A DNA stretch of 64,000 bases from Betaproteobacteria bacterium UBA5216 (GCA_002412495.1 DHVE01000129.1:1-64000), one strand, 5' to 3'; shown: positions 8,588 through 18,160, counted from the first letter of the stretch. Numbers and translations: made by a program. The notes: a model not told the origin generated them from the sequence alone.

Positions 8588-8606
8588 TTTAAAAACATGA
8601 TCTTAC
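8588..8606 (+). repeat. copy 1 of a 19-base AT-rich intergenic motif
   Basis: TTTAAAAACATGATCTTAC. The same TTTAwAAACA...TTAC pattern recurs at 12239, 24879 and 49848. Here it overlaps the last codon of the deacetylase gene, about 75 bases upstream of gltX. Confidence 0.35.
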
Positions 8607-9454
8607 TTTATATCCACCGTGGAGCGCAACGGCTGCCGGCGTTTGAATTCGCTCACCGCCTGATCCACGCGCATGAACACGGCGCCCTCGTTCTTGAGTT
8701 GCCCGATCATGCGCTCCAGCACCATGATGCGATGGCCGCGCCCGCTGATAAAAGGGTGGCACGTATATGTGAGCACGCCCCAAGCCACGCTCTCGCGCAT
8801 ATGGCGAAATTCATCCACCCAGTTTTGTTCGACGTGATGCGCGTTTTTCAGCCCCTGCCGCAGTGAGGCTTCTGCGCGCACGAATTCATAGTGCGGCGAA
8901 TCGTCAGTGGACCAATGTATCGGCATTTCCACCAGCGGGCTTTCAGCGCCGAACGCAGCGCGTTGCTCCAACGCAATAACATCACCCTGCCTCGCGTAGT
9001 ACGGCGTGTAGTCGTCGCCCATCATGCTGCTGTCGTACTCAAAGCCGTATTTCAGAAACAGGCGCACCGAGTGCGGCGACAAATCCCAGGATGGCGAACG
9101 ATAGCCTCGCGCATACGCACCGGAAATTTTCTTGATCGACTCATTGGCGCGGGTCAGCTCGCGCTCCTCGTCTTCCGCGCTCAAACTGGCCGGCGGGCGA
9201 TGTGTCCAACCATGATGCGCCAATTCGTGCCCTGCGGCGATGACTTTTTTCACCGCATCGGGAAAACTCTCGATGGTATGCCCAGGAACATACCACGAGG
9301 TTTGAATATTGTGCTTACGAAACAACTCGATCAAACGCGGCGCCCCCACGCGCGGGCCGAACTCCCCGCGCGACAGCCACGAAGGACCGACTTGCCCGCG
9401 CGACATAAAGCCGGAAAGTCCGTCAAAATCAAAAGTGAGGCAAATGATGTGCAT
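8603..9454 (-). CDS. polysaccharide deacetylase family protein
   Basis: 283 residues from the ATG at 9454. A GTG start 11 codons upstream is possible but less likely. It is a NodB-like deacetylase domain: the first motif is LTFDFDG, the metal-binding block is HELAHHGWTHR (H-x-x-x-H type), and RGYRSPSWDLS is the arginine motif. The carbohydrate esterase 4 family removes acyl groups from N-acetyl sugars, and some members act on small amides. No signal peptide is visible, so it is probably cytoplasmic. It is divergent from the gamma-glutamyltransferase gene. The substrate is unknown. Confidence 0.85.
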   Translation of the reverse strand: MHIICLTFDFDGLSGFMSRGQVGPSWLSRGEFGPRVGAPRLIELFRKHNIQTSWYVPGHTIESFPDAVKKVIAAGHELAHHGWTHRPPASLSAEDEERELTRANESIKKISGAYARGYRSPSWDLSPHSVRLFLKYGFEYDSSMMGDDYTPYYARQGDVIALEQRAAFGAESPLVEMPIHWSTDDSPHYEFVRAEASLRQGLKNAHHVEQNWVDEFRHMRESVAWGVLTYTCHPFISGRGHRIMVLERMIGQLKNEGAVFMRVDQAVSEFKRRQPLRSTVDIK

Positions 9455-9599
9455 TATTATTGCGCGAGGTGTGAGGGGCTTAACCACGTGCGGCGTGGCA
9501 TTTGTGGTGTTGAGAGTTCTGCGAGCTAATGCGATGATAGCAAAAGTATCCCATACGACACTCCGCGCCTCACTCCTTACATCTCACGCCTCGCCACAC

Positions 9600-11159
9600 A
9601 TGGAACATTTAATACAGAACTGGAACGTGCGCAAACCCGTCGCGCACACGCGCCGCGGCATCGTCGCCACGCAGAATCGCATTGCAGGCGAGGCCGGCAT
9701 CAAAATCCTCAAGGCCGGCGGCAACGCAGTAGATGCCGCGGTCGCCACGGGTCTCGCGCTGGCGGCCGTTGAGCCGTGGAACAGCGGCTTGGGCGGCGTG
9801 GGTTTCATGCTGGTCTATCTGGCCAAAGAAAAGCGCGTACAGGTGGTCGATTTCGGGCCGGTCTCGCCCGGCGCACTGAATCCGGCCGACTATCCCTTGG
9901 TCGGCGGCTTTACCAGCGATCTCTTTACCTGGCCCACGGTGAAAGATGATCGCAACGTGCACGGTCCCAATTCCATTGCCGTGCCCGGCCACATCGCCGG
10001 CCTGTCCCTCGCGCTGGAGAAATTCGGCAAACTCCCGTTTCGGGAAGTCATACAACCGGCCATCGCGCTCGCCGAACAAGGCATGGCGGTCGATTGGTAC
10101 CTCACACTGAAAATCGCCATCACGGCCAAAGAGTTGTCGAAGTACCCCAGTTCCGCCAGCTTGTATTTGCCCGGCGGCTTCCCGCCGGTAACGCCTGCCG
10201 GCAATACGCTGGAACGCCTGCAACTGAAGGGCCTGGCCAGGACCCTGCGCCGCCTCGCCGACGCCGGTCCGCGCGATTATTACGAAGGCGACATCGCGCA
10301 AAGCATCGCGCGCGATATCAAGGCCATGGGCGGCATTCTTTCCGCCGACGATCTAAAGCGCTACCGCGCGCGTATCGTCGATCCGATCAACACCGAGTAC
10401 CACGGCACGCAACTCGCGTTGGCGCCGAACCTCACCGCCGGGCCGTCGATGCTGCGCACGCTGGACAACCTGCGCGGTACCTCATTTACGCCGGGCAAGC
10501 CCGATGCCGACACGTTTCTTGCTTACGCCAAGGTGTTGCGCGAAGCATTTGCCGTTCGTCTCGCCACCATGGGAGACGACAGTGATCATCGCGATCCGGC
10601 CTGCACCACGCATTTCAACGTGGTCGACAGCGAAGGCAATATGGTGGCACATACGCAAACACTGCTGTCGGTGTTTGGTTCGAAAGTCGTGTTGCCTGAA
10701 ACCGGCATCCTGATGAACAACGGCATCATGTGGTTTGATCCGCGCCCCGGCACACCCAATTCGCTCGCGCCAAATAAACGCGCGCTCACCAATATGTGTC
10801 CGGTCATTGCCCACAAGGATGGCAAGGCTTGGTTCGCGGTGGGCGCTTCGGGCGGACGCAAAATATTCCCGGCGGTGCTGCAACTCACCTCGTTCATGAT
10901 CGACCACGGCATGAGCCTCGAAGACGCGTTTCACCATCCGCGCATCGACGCCAGCGGCGGCGACAGCGTGGGCGTCGATCCGCGCATGCCGGACGCGATC
11001 ATCCAGAAACTGAAGGCGGAATTTCCCGTCAACCTGACGGAACTCGTGGTGTATCCCACCAATTTCGCGTGCCCCAGTAGCGTGCTTCAAACAGCCGATG
11101 GGAATCACTTCGGCGTGGCAGATGTAATGTCGCCTTGGTCTGGGGCGGTAGCGGAATAA
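9600..11159 (+). CDS. gamma-glutamyltransferase family protein (Ntn hydrolase)
   Basis: 519 residues. The start at 9600 is chosen because the longer frame overlaps the divergent deacetylase and has no homology before MEHLIQNW. Ggt features: RRGIVATQNRIAGEAG, GGNAVDAAVA and GLGGVGFMLVY at the N-terminus. The autoprocessing site is CTTHFNVVD, with the nucleophile Thr at about residue 336. The small subunit ends in the conserved RIDASGGDSVGVDPR region. No signal peptide is obvious. It may be a true Ggt or a related acylase/amidohydrolase; the family does not settle the substrate. Confidence 0.82.
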   Translation: MEHLIQNWNVRKPVAHTRRGIVATQNRIAGEAGIKILKAGGNAVDAAVATGLALAAVEPWNSGLGGVGFMLVYLAKEKRVQVVDFGPVSPGALNPADYPLVGGFTSDLFTWPTVKDDRNVHGPNSIAVPGHIAGLSLALEKFGKLPFREVIQPAIALAEQGMAVDWYLTLKIAITAKELSKYPSSASLYLPGGFPPVTPAGNTLERLQLKGLARTLRRLADAGPRDYYEGDIAQSIARDIKAMGGILSADDLKRYRARIVDPINTEYHGTQLALAPNLTAGPSMLRTLDNLRGTSFTPGKPDADTFLAYAKVLREAFAVRLATMGDDSDHRDPACTTHFNVVDSEGNMVAHTQTLLSVFGSKVVLPETGILMNNGIMWFDPRPGTPNSLAPNKRALTNMCPVIAHKDGKAWFAVGASGGRKIFPAVLQLTSFMIDHGMSLEDAFHHPRIDASGGDSVGVDPRMPDAIIQKLKAEFPVNLTELVVYPTNFACPSSVLQTADGNHFGVADVMSPWSGAVAE

Positions 11160-11204
11160 AAACGAAAGCCCTTTCCAGCCACGAATTGACGCGGATTTTC
11201 GCAG

Positions 11205-12221
11205 ATGAAGAACCAACCCTACGGAACCTATCAGGGTTTAATCCGTGAAAATTTGCGTAATTCCGTGACAAATAATATTTTGCTGTTGTCCTTATTTGCG
11301 GTAACCACTGCGCATGCGCAAACTTACCCCACCCGTCCCGTGCGCTGGGTCGTCCCCTTTGCGCCGGGCGGCCCCACCGACATCATGTCGCGCGCGATCG
11401 GCGAAAAACTCGGTCAGCGCCTCGGCCAGCAGTTCGTCGTTGATAATCGCGGCGGCGCGGGCGGCAATATCGGCGCCGAGATCGTGGCGCGCGCACCGGC
11501 GGATGGCTACACGATCATGATCGGCCACGTCGGCACGCACGCGATCAATCTCGCGCTCTACAAGGCGGTGCCGTACGATCCGATCAAGGATTTCACGCCC
11601 ATCTCCCTGCTCGCCACGCTGCCGCTGGCGCTTGTGATTCACCCTTCGGTCCAGGCCGCCAACGTCAAGGAACTGATCGCCATTGCGCAAAAACGTCCGG
11701 GTGAATTGAATTTCGCCTCGGCGGGCAGCGGCGGCCCGACGCACCTTGCAGGCGAAGTATTCAAGAGTATGGCGCACATCAACATCGTGCACGTGCCGTT
11801 CAAGGGCAATGCGCAGGGCCTGATCGAAACGATCAGCGGCCGCGTGCAAATGATGTTCAGCAACCTGCTTACCTCGATGCCGCATGTGCGCGGTGGCAAA
11901 TTACGCGCGATTGCCCTGTCCACCGCAAGACGATCCCCGCAGGCGCCGGATTTGCCCACGATCACCGAATCGGGCGTGCCGGGATTTGACGCTACGCCCT
12001 GGTACGGCGCGCTGGGCCCGGCGCATTTTCCGCCGGCCATTACCGCGCGGTTGAATAGCGAAATCGCAGGCATTGTGCGCGCACCCGATATGCAGGAACG
12101 TTTCGTGGCTCAAGGCATCGACCTCACGGCCAGCACGCCGGAGCAATTTGCCGCGCTGATTCAGGCAGAAGTGCCGCGCTGGCGAAAAATCGTACAGCAA
12201 TCGGGCGCCAGGGCCGATTAG
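11205..12221 (+). CDS. tripartite tricarboxylate transporter (TctC/Bug) binding protein
   Basis: 338 residues as drawn. A GTG at 11265 gives a more standard signal peptide (MTNNILLLSLFAVTTAHA). The mature start YPTRPVRWVVPFAPGGPTD is the classic Bug signature, followed by NRGGAGGNIGAE and YDPIKDFTPISLLA. These periplasmic proteins bind small organic acids for TctAB or act as sensors. No tctA/tctB membrane genes are nearby, so this is an orphan, which is common in betaproteobacteria. Ligand unknown. Confidence 0.88.
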   Translation: MKNQPYGTYQGLIRENLRNSVTNNILLLSLFAVTTAHAQTYPTRPVRWVVPFAPGGPTDIMSRAIGEKLGQRLGQQFVVDNRGGAGGNIGAEIVARAPADGYTIMIGHVGTHAINLALYKAVPYDPIKDFTPISLLATLPLALVIHPSVQAANVKELIAIAQKRPGELNFASAGSGGPTHLAGEVFKSMAHINIVHVPFKGNAQGLIETISGRVQMMFSNLLTSMPHVRGGKLRAIALSTARRSPQAPDLPTITESGVPGFDATPWYGALGPAHFPPAITARLNSEIAGIVRAPDMQERFVAQGIDLTASTPEQFAALIQAEVPRWRKIVQQSGARAD

Positions 12222-12238
12222 AAATTCACAATAATACA

Positions 12239-12257
12239 TTTAAAAACATATATTTAC
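12239..12257 (+). repeat. copy 2 of the 19-base AT-rich motif
   Basis: TTTAAAAACATATATTTAC, ending 9 bases before the ATG of the Gfo/Idh/MocA gene, where it would cover the leader or ribosome-site region. Confidence 0.35.
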
Positions 12258-12266
12258 AGGACACTT

Positions 12267-13277
12267 ATGCTTAACGCAGCCATTGTCGGCCTTGGCCGTT
12301 GGGGACAAAACCTCGTCAACAGCATTCAAGGCAAGAGCGACAAAATACGCGTCACCCTCGGCGTATTGCGTCACCCGGAAAACGCGCGCGAATACGCGCA
12401 AACGCAAGGGTTTCCACTCGTCGATAGCCTCGACAAGGCACTCGCCAATCCAGCAATCGACGCGATTATTCTCGCCACGCCACACACTGCGCACGCCGAA
12501 CAAATCATCGCTTGCGCCAAAGCGGGAAAACCGGTCTTCACGGAAAAACCGTTTACGCTGACCACCGAAAGCGCCAAGGCGGCACTAAAGGCGTGCGCCG
12601 ATGCCAGGGTCACGCTTGCCATCGGCTACAACTGGCGCTTTCAACCCGCGCTACAGGAAATAAAACGCGCACTCAACGACGGACGGCTGGGCAAATTGCT
12701 ACACATCGAAGGCAACTTTAACGGCCCCAGCGTGTACCGCGTGGGCAAGGAACACTGGCGGCAGAATCGCGACGAAGGCCCCGCTGGCGGCATGACCGGG
12801 CGCGGCGTGCATGTGGTCGATGCCATGCTCTATCTCGCGGGCCACATCGACAACGTGTACGCGCAAAGTTCGCGGCTTGCGCTCGACTACGGCACCGATG
12901 ACACGACGTCGATGTTATTCAAATTCAGGAGCAACGCCACCGCATACCTGAGCACTGTGATCGCCACCGCCGAAACCTGGCGATTGCAGCTGCTGGGGTC
13001 AAAAGGCTGGATGGAAGTCGGCGACGTGCAACACCTGACCACCTGGACGCTGCGCACATGTTTCTTCGACCCGGCAAATCCCTATGTACATCCGCAGCCG
13101 CAGACCATTACCTTTCCCGACACCAGTACTGAGCGCGAGGAACTGGAACAATTTGCCGACGCAGTGAAGGCAAAACAGCCGCTCGCCATCGCGGGTGGCG
13201 ACGAGGAACACAATGTAACGGTACTGGAAGCGATTCTGGAATCGGCCGCCAAGGGTGCGTCTGTCAGGATTTCTTGA
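12267..13277 (+). CDS. Gfo/Idh/MocA family oxidoreductase
   Basis: 336 residues. The N-terminal Rossmann fold begins AAIVGLGRWGQNLV, with a dinucleotide-binding GxGxxG variant. The characteristic EKP (FTEKPFTLT, about residues 92-100) is followed by a C-terminal alpha/beta domain (GGMTGRGVHVVDAMLYLAG). The family uses NAD(P) to oxidise or reduce sugars and related compounds. It lies alone between the TctC-type gene and the convergent desaturase operon. Substrate not predictable. Confidence 0.88.
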   Translation: MLNAAIVGLGRWGQNLVNSIQGKSDKIRVTLGVLRHPENAREYAQTQGFPLVDSLDKALANPAIDAIILATPHTAHAEQIIACAKAGKPVFTEKPFTLTTESAKAALKACADARVTLAIGYNWRFQPALQEIKRALNDGRLGKLLHIEGNFNGPSVYRVGKEHWRQNRDEGPAGGMTGRGVHVVDAMLYLAGHIDNVYAQSSRLALDYGTDDTTSMLFKFRSNATAYLSTVIATAETWRLQLLGSKGWMEVGDVQHLTTWTLRTCFFDPANPYVHPQPQTITFPDTSTEREELEQFADAVKAKQPLAIAGGDEEHNVTVLEAILESAAKGASVRIS

Positions 13278-13280
13278 AGC

Positions 13281-14252
13281 TTAGACGATTCCTGTATGCC
13301 CCGCCCCCCGAAGCAAAGCATTTTTCAGCCGCAATAACCCCAGCCACTGCTGCCGCCAGAAGCCGCTGCCGTAGTCGCGCCCTTCAAGCTGATCTCGTAT
13401 ACCGGTGGGTAGATACCCCGGCGTGAAATCCGCCGTGCGAAACAGAATGTCCCATATGGGAAACAACGTGGCAAAGTTAACGCCCTGATAACGGCCTTCA
13501 TGCCCCGTGCCGATGGCGTGATGCCTGCGATGAAACGGCGGACTCACCAGTAGCCGGTTGCCGAGCCAGCCGAAATCCACGCGCGCATTCACGTGCGACA
13601 GGCTTTCGATCACGCGTGTGGCCACGATAATCATCGCGAACTGATTCGATGGCACGCCGATGGCGAGCGCCACCAACGCCACCACCGCGGACGTCAGCAC
13701 GTCGTCCAGCAAGTGGTTGCGGTCGTCGGTCCAGAAGCTCATCTGCCGCTGGCTATGGTGCAGGCTGTGCAACGACCACCACCAGTTAAACCGGTGCTGC
13801 AAGCGATGCATCCAGTATTCGACCAGATCGAACACGATGACATAGATTACAAAGGCCAAAAATCCATTTCGCGTGATGCCCGGGATCAGGTCTTCAATGT
13901 TCGGTCGCACCAGATCGTTCATGCGCAGCAAGGCATCCAGTTCGTTCACCGGCACCAACAGCAACAAAAATATCACCAGCGGCAGCACGCCGAGCCGGTG
14001 CAGCCAGGTGTAGATCACATCCGGGCGAACCGGCTGCTTGTCCCGCCAGCGCTCGATTGGCCGCCATATTTCAAGGGGCTTGAGCAACGCGCACAATACG
14101 CCGATTTCAATCACGCCGGTCATCACCATGCCCACCCCCTCGTAAGCATCTTCGGCGAATTCCATCAGGTCCAGCCTGAAAAGCAGCGGCTGCACGCCGT
14201 GCTCGAATAGCCAGCCCTGCACCGCCGCAAAAAGCAGAAATGGCGATTCCAT
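13281..14252 (-). CDS. sterol desaturase / fatty acid hydroxylase family membrane protein
   Basis: 323 residues with several hydrophobic membrane segments. The di-iron histidine clusters of this superfamily are present: HRLQH, HSLHHSQ and FHRRHHA. These enzymes hydroxylate or desaturate lipids, using oxygen. Its ATG overlaps the TGA of the upstream deacetylase gene by one base (TGATG), so it is translationally coupled in a three-gene operon with a YVTN protein. Lipid substrate unknown. Confidence 0.87.
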   Translation of the reverse strand: MESPFLLFAAVQGWLFEHGVQPLLFRLDLMEFAEDAYEGVGMVMTGVIEIGVLCALLKPLEIWRPIERWRDKQPVRPDVIYTWLHRLGVLPLVIFLLLLVPVNELDALLRMNDLVRPNIEDLIPGITRNGFLAFVIYVIVFDLVEYWMHRLQHRFNWWWSLHSLHHSQRQMSFWTDDRNHLLDDVLTSAVVALVALAIGVPSNQFAMIIVATRVIESLSHVNARVDFGWLGNRLLVSPPFHRRHHAIGTGHEGRYQGVNFATLFPIWDILFRTADFTPGYLPTGIRDQLEGRDYGSGFWRQQWLGLLRLKNALLRGAGHTGIV

Positions 14253-14995
14253 CAGGCCGGACTTTTCAGCGTGTCAAAACAAAATCCGCGCGCCTTCAGT
14301 CCCTCCAACAGCGGATCAAACACAGCGGGCGCCCACGCCTCCTTGCGCGAACGTATGCCGAGATGCATCACAAGAATGTCCCCATCGCGGATGTCGCGCA
14401 GGGCATTCTTCAGCAACAAGGCATTGGGGTAGTTTTCCGACGGCAATTCATCGCCCAGGAATCCCGCCTGCGCCCATTTCACGTGGCTGTAGCCGCACGC
14501 CTTTGCGAACTGCGTGCTCAAGGGCGTGGTAATGCCCCCCGGCGCGCGCCACAAACGCTCCAGCTTCCTGCCGGTCAACTTTTCGAACACACTTTCCACG
14601 CGATCCAGTTCGCCGCACATCGCCGCTTGGTCAAACTCATGGCGCGTGCCGTTCATGTGCACATAGCGCGTGCGGCCGTTTTTCAGATCCCCGCGAAAAT
14701 AGCCGTGGTGCCAGGTGTGCGTACCGAAGGTATGCCCTTCCGCAACTCGGGCCTTCCAGAAATCCGCCCAACTGGCATCCAGTGAATAATCGCCACGAAA
14801 CGTTTTTTCATTCGCCAGAAAAAACGTCGCTTTGACGTTGTGCTTGCTCAGCGTGCGCGCGATGTGCTCCGCGTGATTCATCCAGCCGGTATCGATAGTG
14901 AGATACAGCGTGCCTTTGCAGGTTTGCGCCTGGGCTTGTGCCGCGGGCAGCACCAACGCCACGCAGGCAATCAACCATCTAACGGCGCGGCGCAT
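14252..14995 (-). CDS. secreted polysaccharide deacetylase family protein
   Basis: 247 residues. The signal peptide is at about 1-24 (...VLPAAQAQA). NodB-like motifs: LYLTIDTGW, then the metal-binding histidines in FGTHTWHHGYF, then RAPGGITT. It is predicted to act in the periplasm on cell-wall or exopolysaccharide sugars. Its start overlaps the end of the YVTN gene by 17 bases and its stop overlaps the desaturase start, so the three genes form one tightly coupled operon. Confidence 0.85.
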   Translation of the reverse strand: MRRAVRWLIACVALVLPAAQAQAQTCKGTLYLTIDTGWMNHAEHIARTLSKHNVKATFFLANEKTFRGDYSLDASWADFWKARVAEGHTFGTHTWHHGYFRGDLKNGRTRYVHMNGTRHEFDQAAMCGELDRVESVFEKLTGRKLERLWRAPGGITTPLSTQFAKACGYSHVKWAQAGFLGDELPSENYPNALLLKNALRDIRDGDILVMHLGIRSRKEAWAPAVFDPLLEGLKARGFCFDTLKSPA

Positions 14996-16007
14996 GGTTA
15001 TGCAGATAAATGCCGTGTGGCGAACGGCCCACCGGAATTTGTACTTTTATCGCCTTGCTTTCGAGATCGATTACCGTGACTTTCTGCGCCCAGCGCGACG
15101 TTACCCAGAGTTCCTTGCCATCCGCGGTGACTTCCATGTCATCGGGCCCTCCAGGCACCGGGAAAGTTTCCAGCACCGATAGCGTGTTCATGTCGATGAT
15201 CGACACACTGTTCGCCACGCGATTGGTCACCAGCAAGCGGCGCTTGTCGCCCATCGGCATGAAATTGTGCGCGCCGGGCGCGGTGACGATTTTCTTCACC
15301 ACCTCTCCCTTGCGCCAATCCATCACAGCTACGTTGTCCTCGCCCAGCAGGCCCACGAACACATGCTTGTCGTCAGGTGATATCCACACCCCAGCCGGCG
15401 TCTTGCCGACCGGATAAATGTCCTTGACTGATTGCGCGATCAGGTCGATCACCGCCAACTGGTTGCTATGTTGCAAGGTCACGAACACATGGCGGTTATC
15501 CGCACTGAAGATCAGGTGACTGGGGCCCTTGGGTGTAGGCAGGCGCTTCACCAACTTGTAATCGCCGGCGGAATAAATATCCACGCGATTCAGCGCCAGC
15601 GATGCCGTGACAAACCATTTGCCGTCCGGCGAGAAACCGAGCTGATACGGATCGCTGATCTTGTCGATGCGCTTTTGCTGCTCGCCCGTCACCGGATCAA
15701 AAAACACCAGATCGTTGCTGCGCACACTCGCGACAATCAACGACTTGTTGTCAGGCGTGATCATCAGGTGATGCGGCTCGCGTCCCACCCGGTTACGCGA
15801 TATCTCTTTGAAAGTCTTGGTATCGATCAGGCTGACACTGTCGCTGTTGGAGTTGAGCACGAACGCGAATTGCGCTGCAACCGTGCCGATGCAGCAAAAC
15901 ACCATTGCGCCGCATGCAAAGGCGCTGGCCACCCCATAACGAAATTTACGCAACCAATTGTTTTTAAACACTTTTCTAGTTTCCCCTCGGTACCACATCT
16001 TACCCAT
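14979..16007 (-). CDS. YVTN-type beta-propeller periplasmic protein
   Basis: 342 residues. An N-terminal hydrophobic segment (about 25-46, ...IGTVAAQ) is a signal peptide or anchor. The rest is made of ~40-residue repeats such as NSVSIIDMNTLSVLETFPV and TVIDLESKAIKVQIPVG, typical of YncE/YVTN 7-bladed propellers. It is first gene of the operon with a deacetylase and a desaturase-family enzyme. Propellers of this type bind partners or ligands. No catalytic motif is visible. Confidence 0.82.
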   Translation of the reverse strand: MGKMWYRGETRKVFKNNWLRKFRYGVASAFACGAMVFCCIGTVAAQFAFVLNSNSDSVSLIDTKTFKEISRNRVGREPHHLMITPDNKSLIVASVRSNDLVFFDPVTGEQQKRIDKISDPYQLGFSPDGKWFVTASLALNRVDIYSAGDYKLVKRLPTPKGPSHLIFSADNRHVFVTLQHSNQLAVIDLIAQSVKDIYPVGKTPAGVWISPDDKHVFVGLLGEDNVAVMDWRKGEVVKKIVTAPGAHNFMPMGDKRRLLVTNRVANSVSIIDMNTLSVLETFPVPGGPDDMEVTADGKELWVTSRWAQKVTVIDLESKAIKVQIPVGRSPHGIYLHNHAPRR

Positions 16008-16072
16008 ACCAACATTAACGTTGAAGCAGCCTGTTTCGCGTACGTGGGCTGTAAATTCCCAACTGCGTTCAC

Positions 16073-17311
16073 TCAGAAACGCTTCACGCTAAATGGTGCC
16101 ACGTCTACATTCGGTGGCCGCCCAGCGATCAAATCCGCGACCAAGCGTCCGGTCGGCGCGCCGCCGCACAAACCCACGTGCCCGTGCCCAAATGCGTACC
16201 AGACATTCGGTACATGCGACGCCGGACCAATCACCGGCAACGAATCCGGCATGGAAGGCCGGCGGCCCATCCACTTCGTCGCATCCGTCTGCCGTATGCC
16301 GGGGAATAATTGCCGCATCTGCGCCGCCAGCACGTCGGCGCGCGCGTAATTTGCCTCGGCGTCGTTGCCCGCGAATTCGCTTTGCCCGGCGATACGCAAG
16401 CCCATTTCCATGGGCGTGACAAAAACCTTCTGTTCCGGCAGAAACACCGGCATCGGTAGCGAAAAATCCGGATCGGAATACGTCACGTGATAACCGCGCT
16501 CGGCTTCCAGCGGCACGCCGTCGCCGAACTTCGCGGTGAAATCATGTGAGTGCGACCCGGCGCATATCACCAGCGTCTCCACGGGCAGAAGGCCAGAATC
16601 CGTCACCAGCGCGCGCGGGCCATCGGGCGACACCTCGATGTCGAGCACGTTACGCCGCAAAATCCGGCCGCCATCTTTTTGAAATTGGGCCGCCAGCGTT
16701 TTGGTCAGTCGCTCCGGGTTGGTTACATAACCCTGCTCCGGCAGATACCAACCGGCCTCGTACCCACTGCCGAGTTGCGGCACTTTTTGCCGGATACCGT
16801 CAGCGTCGAGCGCCTCCATCAACACACCGCGATCACGCCGCAGTTTCCAGGGCAAGGCATCGCCTTGCAAACCCGCACGCGTCGAATACGCCACGACATA
16901 GCCGGTTTGACGGATGATGTCCGGAATACCGGCCTGCCTTACCAGCGGCATATAAGCGTCGAACGTCTGATTAAGCAATGGCCGCAGCGCATCCGCGATC
17001 TGCTCCACGCGAGACAAACGCGACGCCCCTACCAGGCGCAAAAACCACGGCAATGCCTTGAAAAAATGACCGGGCCGAATTGCCAACGGCCCGAGCGGAT
17101 CTGACAGATAGCCCGGCACCTTGCCCAGCACGCCGGGCATCGCTTGCGGCGCGCAGGATCCCGGACTCAAAATGCCTGCGTTGCCAAACGAACAGTATTC
17201 GCCCGGCGCAAGCCGATCCACTACCGTTACGTCATGCCCGTCTCGCCGCAAATAGCTTGCGGTGGCAATGCCAACGATACCCGCGCCGATGATGGTGATG
17301 TTTTTCGCCAC
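16073..17311 (-). CDS. D-amino-acid dehydrogenase-like FAD oxidoreductase
   Basis: 412 residues. The N-terminal FAD-binding motif is ITIIGAGIVGIATASYL. CSFGNAGILSPG and the C-terminal GRRPSMPDSLPVIGPA with FGHGHVGLCGGAPTG match DadA-type D-amino-acid dehydrogenases, which strip amino groups from D-amino acids and feed electrons to the respiratory chain. It is a single gene with short flanks, upstream of nothing on its strand. A related DAO-family imino-acid oxidase is an alternative. Confidence 0.85.
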   Translation of the reverse strand: MAKNITIIGAGIVGIATASYLRRDGHDVTVVDRLAPGEYCSFGNAGILSPGSCAPQAMPGVLGKVPGYLSDPLGPLAIRPGHFFKALPWFLRLVGASRLSRVEQIADALRPLLNQTFDAYMPLVRQAGIPDIIRQTGYVVAYSTRAGLQGDALPWKLRRDRGVLMEALDADGIRQKVPQLGSGYEAGWYLPEQGYVTNPERLTKTLAAQFQKDGGRILRRNVLDIEVSPDGPRALVTDSGLLPVETLVICAGSHSHDFTAKFGDGVPLEAERGYHVTYSDPDFSLPMPVFLPEQKVFVTPMEMGLRIAGQSEFAGNDAEANYARADVLAAQMRQLFPGIRQTDATKWMGRRPSMPDSLPVIGPASHVPNVWYAFGHGHVGLCGGAPTGRLVADLIAGRPPNVDVAPFSVKRF

Positions 17312-17460
17312 ACGGCTCCCCGTTATTGTATGTTCTTGTAACTACACGGGAATTATAGAGGATGCGGCGTGGGTTGGCGTAGCGCGCCGGAAACAACGGT
17401 GGTAAAATTCGCGCCGTTGCGAATCTGCAACGCCTTTAGCAAACTTAGCAAATCTCTTCC

Positions 17461-17535
17461 GGGCGGTTAACTCAGCGGTAGAGTGCCACCTTCACACGGT
17501 GGAAGCCACTGGTTCGATCCCAGTACCGCCCACCA
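17461..17535 (+). tRNA. tRNA-Val (CAC)
   Basis: 75 bases with encoded CCA. The acceptor GGGCGGT pairs with ACCGCCC, the anticodon stem CCACC/GGTGG encloses TTCACAC (anticodon CAC), and the T-arm is CTGGTTCGATCCCAG. It stands alone between the dehydrogenase and the DksA-like gene, and marks the left side of the stress island. Confidence 0.96.
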
Positions 17536-17617
17536 TCTGTTTTCGGCGCGTTCCGCACATTCGATCGGCGGAGAATACTATCTTGACCGCCGTACCGTCA
17601 GCGATACACCCTCCCCG

Positions 17618-18013
17618 TCATATCCCTGGCCTGCCCGTGCGAGGATGCTCCCGCTCATGCCGTTGCTGACAACCGAGGCAGCGTTTTGCAGTTGGATAGG
17701 CCGCGAGACGTTCATACACAATGGCGTCACCACAGTCGGCACAACAACCGTAGGTCTGCCGCCGTATGCGCTCTTCCGCCCCCGCGATGTCGCGCAGTTC
17801 AATGACATGGCGGTCGATAATTTCCGTATCGACATCGACCAGCGCGTGCGCCAGCGCCTCATCCGCCGTGTCAGTTACCGCGCCCGCGAGATCGCGATAG
17901 TGCTGAACGTCTGATTCGGCCAGTTCTTCACGCACGCGCGCCGCGAGCGCCCGCGTGCGTTCCGTCAATTTCGAACTCAAGTCCCCGACTTGTTGTTGCG
18001 TAAGATGTTTCAT
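17618..18013 (-). CDS. TraR/DksA-type zinc-finger regulator
   Basis: 131 residues from the ATG at 18013, which is preceded by AGGAATGG. The N-terminal coiled-coil helices are about 10-85. The zinc finger is CADCGDAI...CLGCQQRHE (four cysteines) near residues 93-118. The family binds RNA polymerase in the secondary channel and, with ppGpp, adjusts transcription in stress. It is divergent from the kinase/ATPase gene, and an FNR-type box at 18076 lies between them, 63 bases upstream of this start. Confidence 0.85.
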   Translation of the reverse strand: MKHLTQQQVGDLSSKLTERTRALAARVREELAESDVQHYRDLAGAVTDTADEALAHALVDVDTEIIDRHVIELRDIAGAEERIRRQTYGCCADCGDAIVYERLAAYPTAKRCLGCQQRHEREHPRTGRPGI

Positions 18014-18075
18014 TTTCCATTCCTTTGTGCCTTGCACGTTGCGCTTTGATGTTATGGCAACGGCACCCTTCAGGG

Positions 18076-18089
18076 TTGATCCAGATCAA
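18076..18089 (+). promoter_or_regulatory. FNR/ANR-type box, TTGATCCAGATCAA
   Basis: Perfect palindromic match to TTGAT-N4-ATCAA, between the divergent DksA-like and kinase/ATPase genes (72 bases before the latter). Confidence 0.75.
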
Positions 18090-18160
18090 CATCCCGCATC
18101 GCCGCGTTTGCTCTACTATCGCGTCTGCGTCCGCCCTCCACGGAAATCAGTGAATCGATC

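Noticed and set aside
9309..9599. N-terminal extension of the gamma-glutamyltransferase frame
   Set aside because: It overlaps the divergent deacetylase and shows no Ggt similarity before the ATG at 9600.
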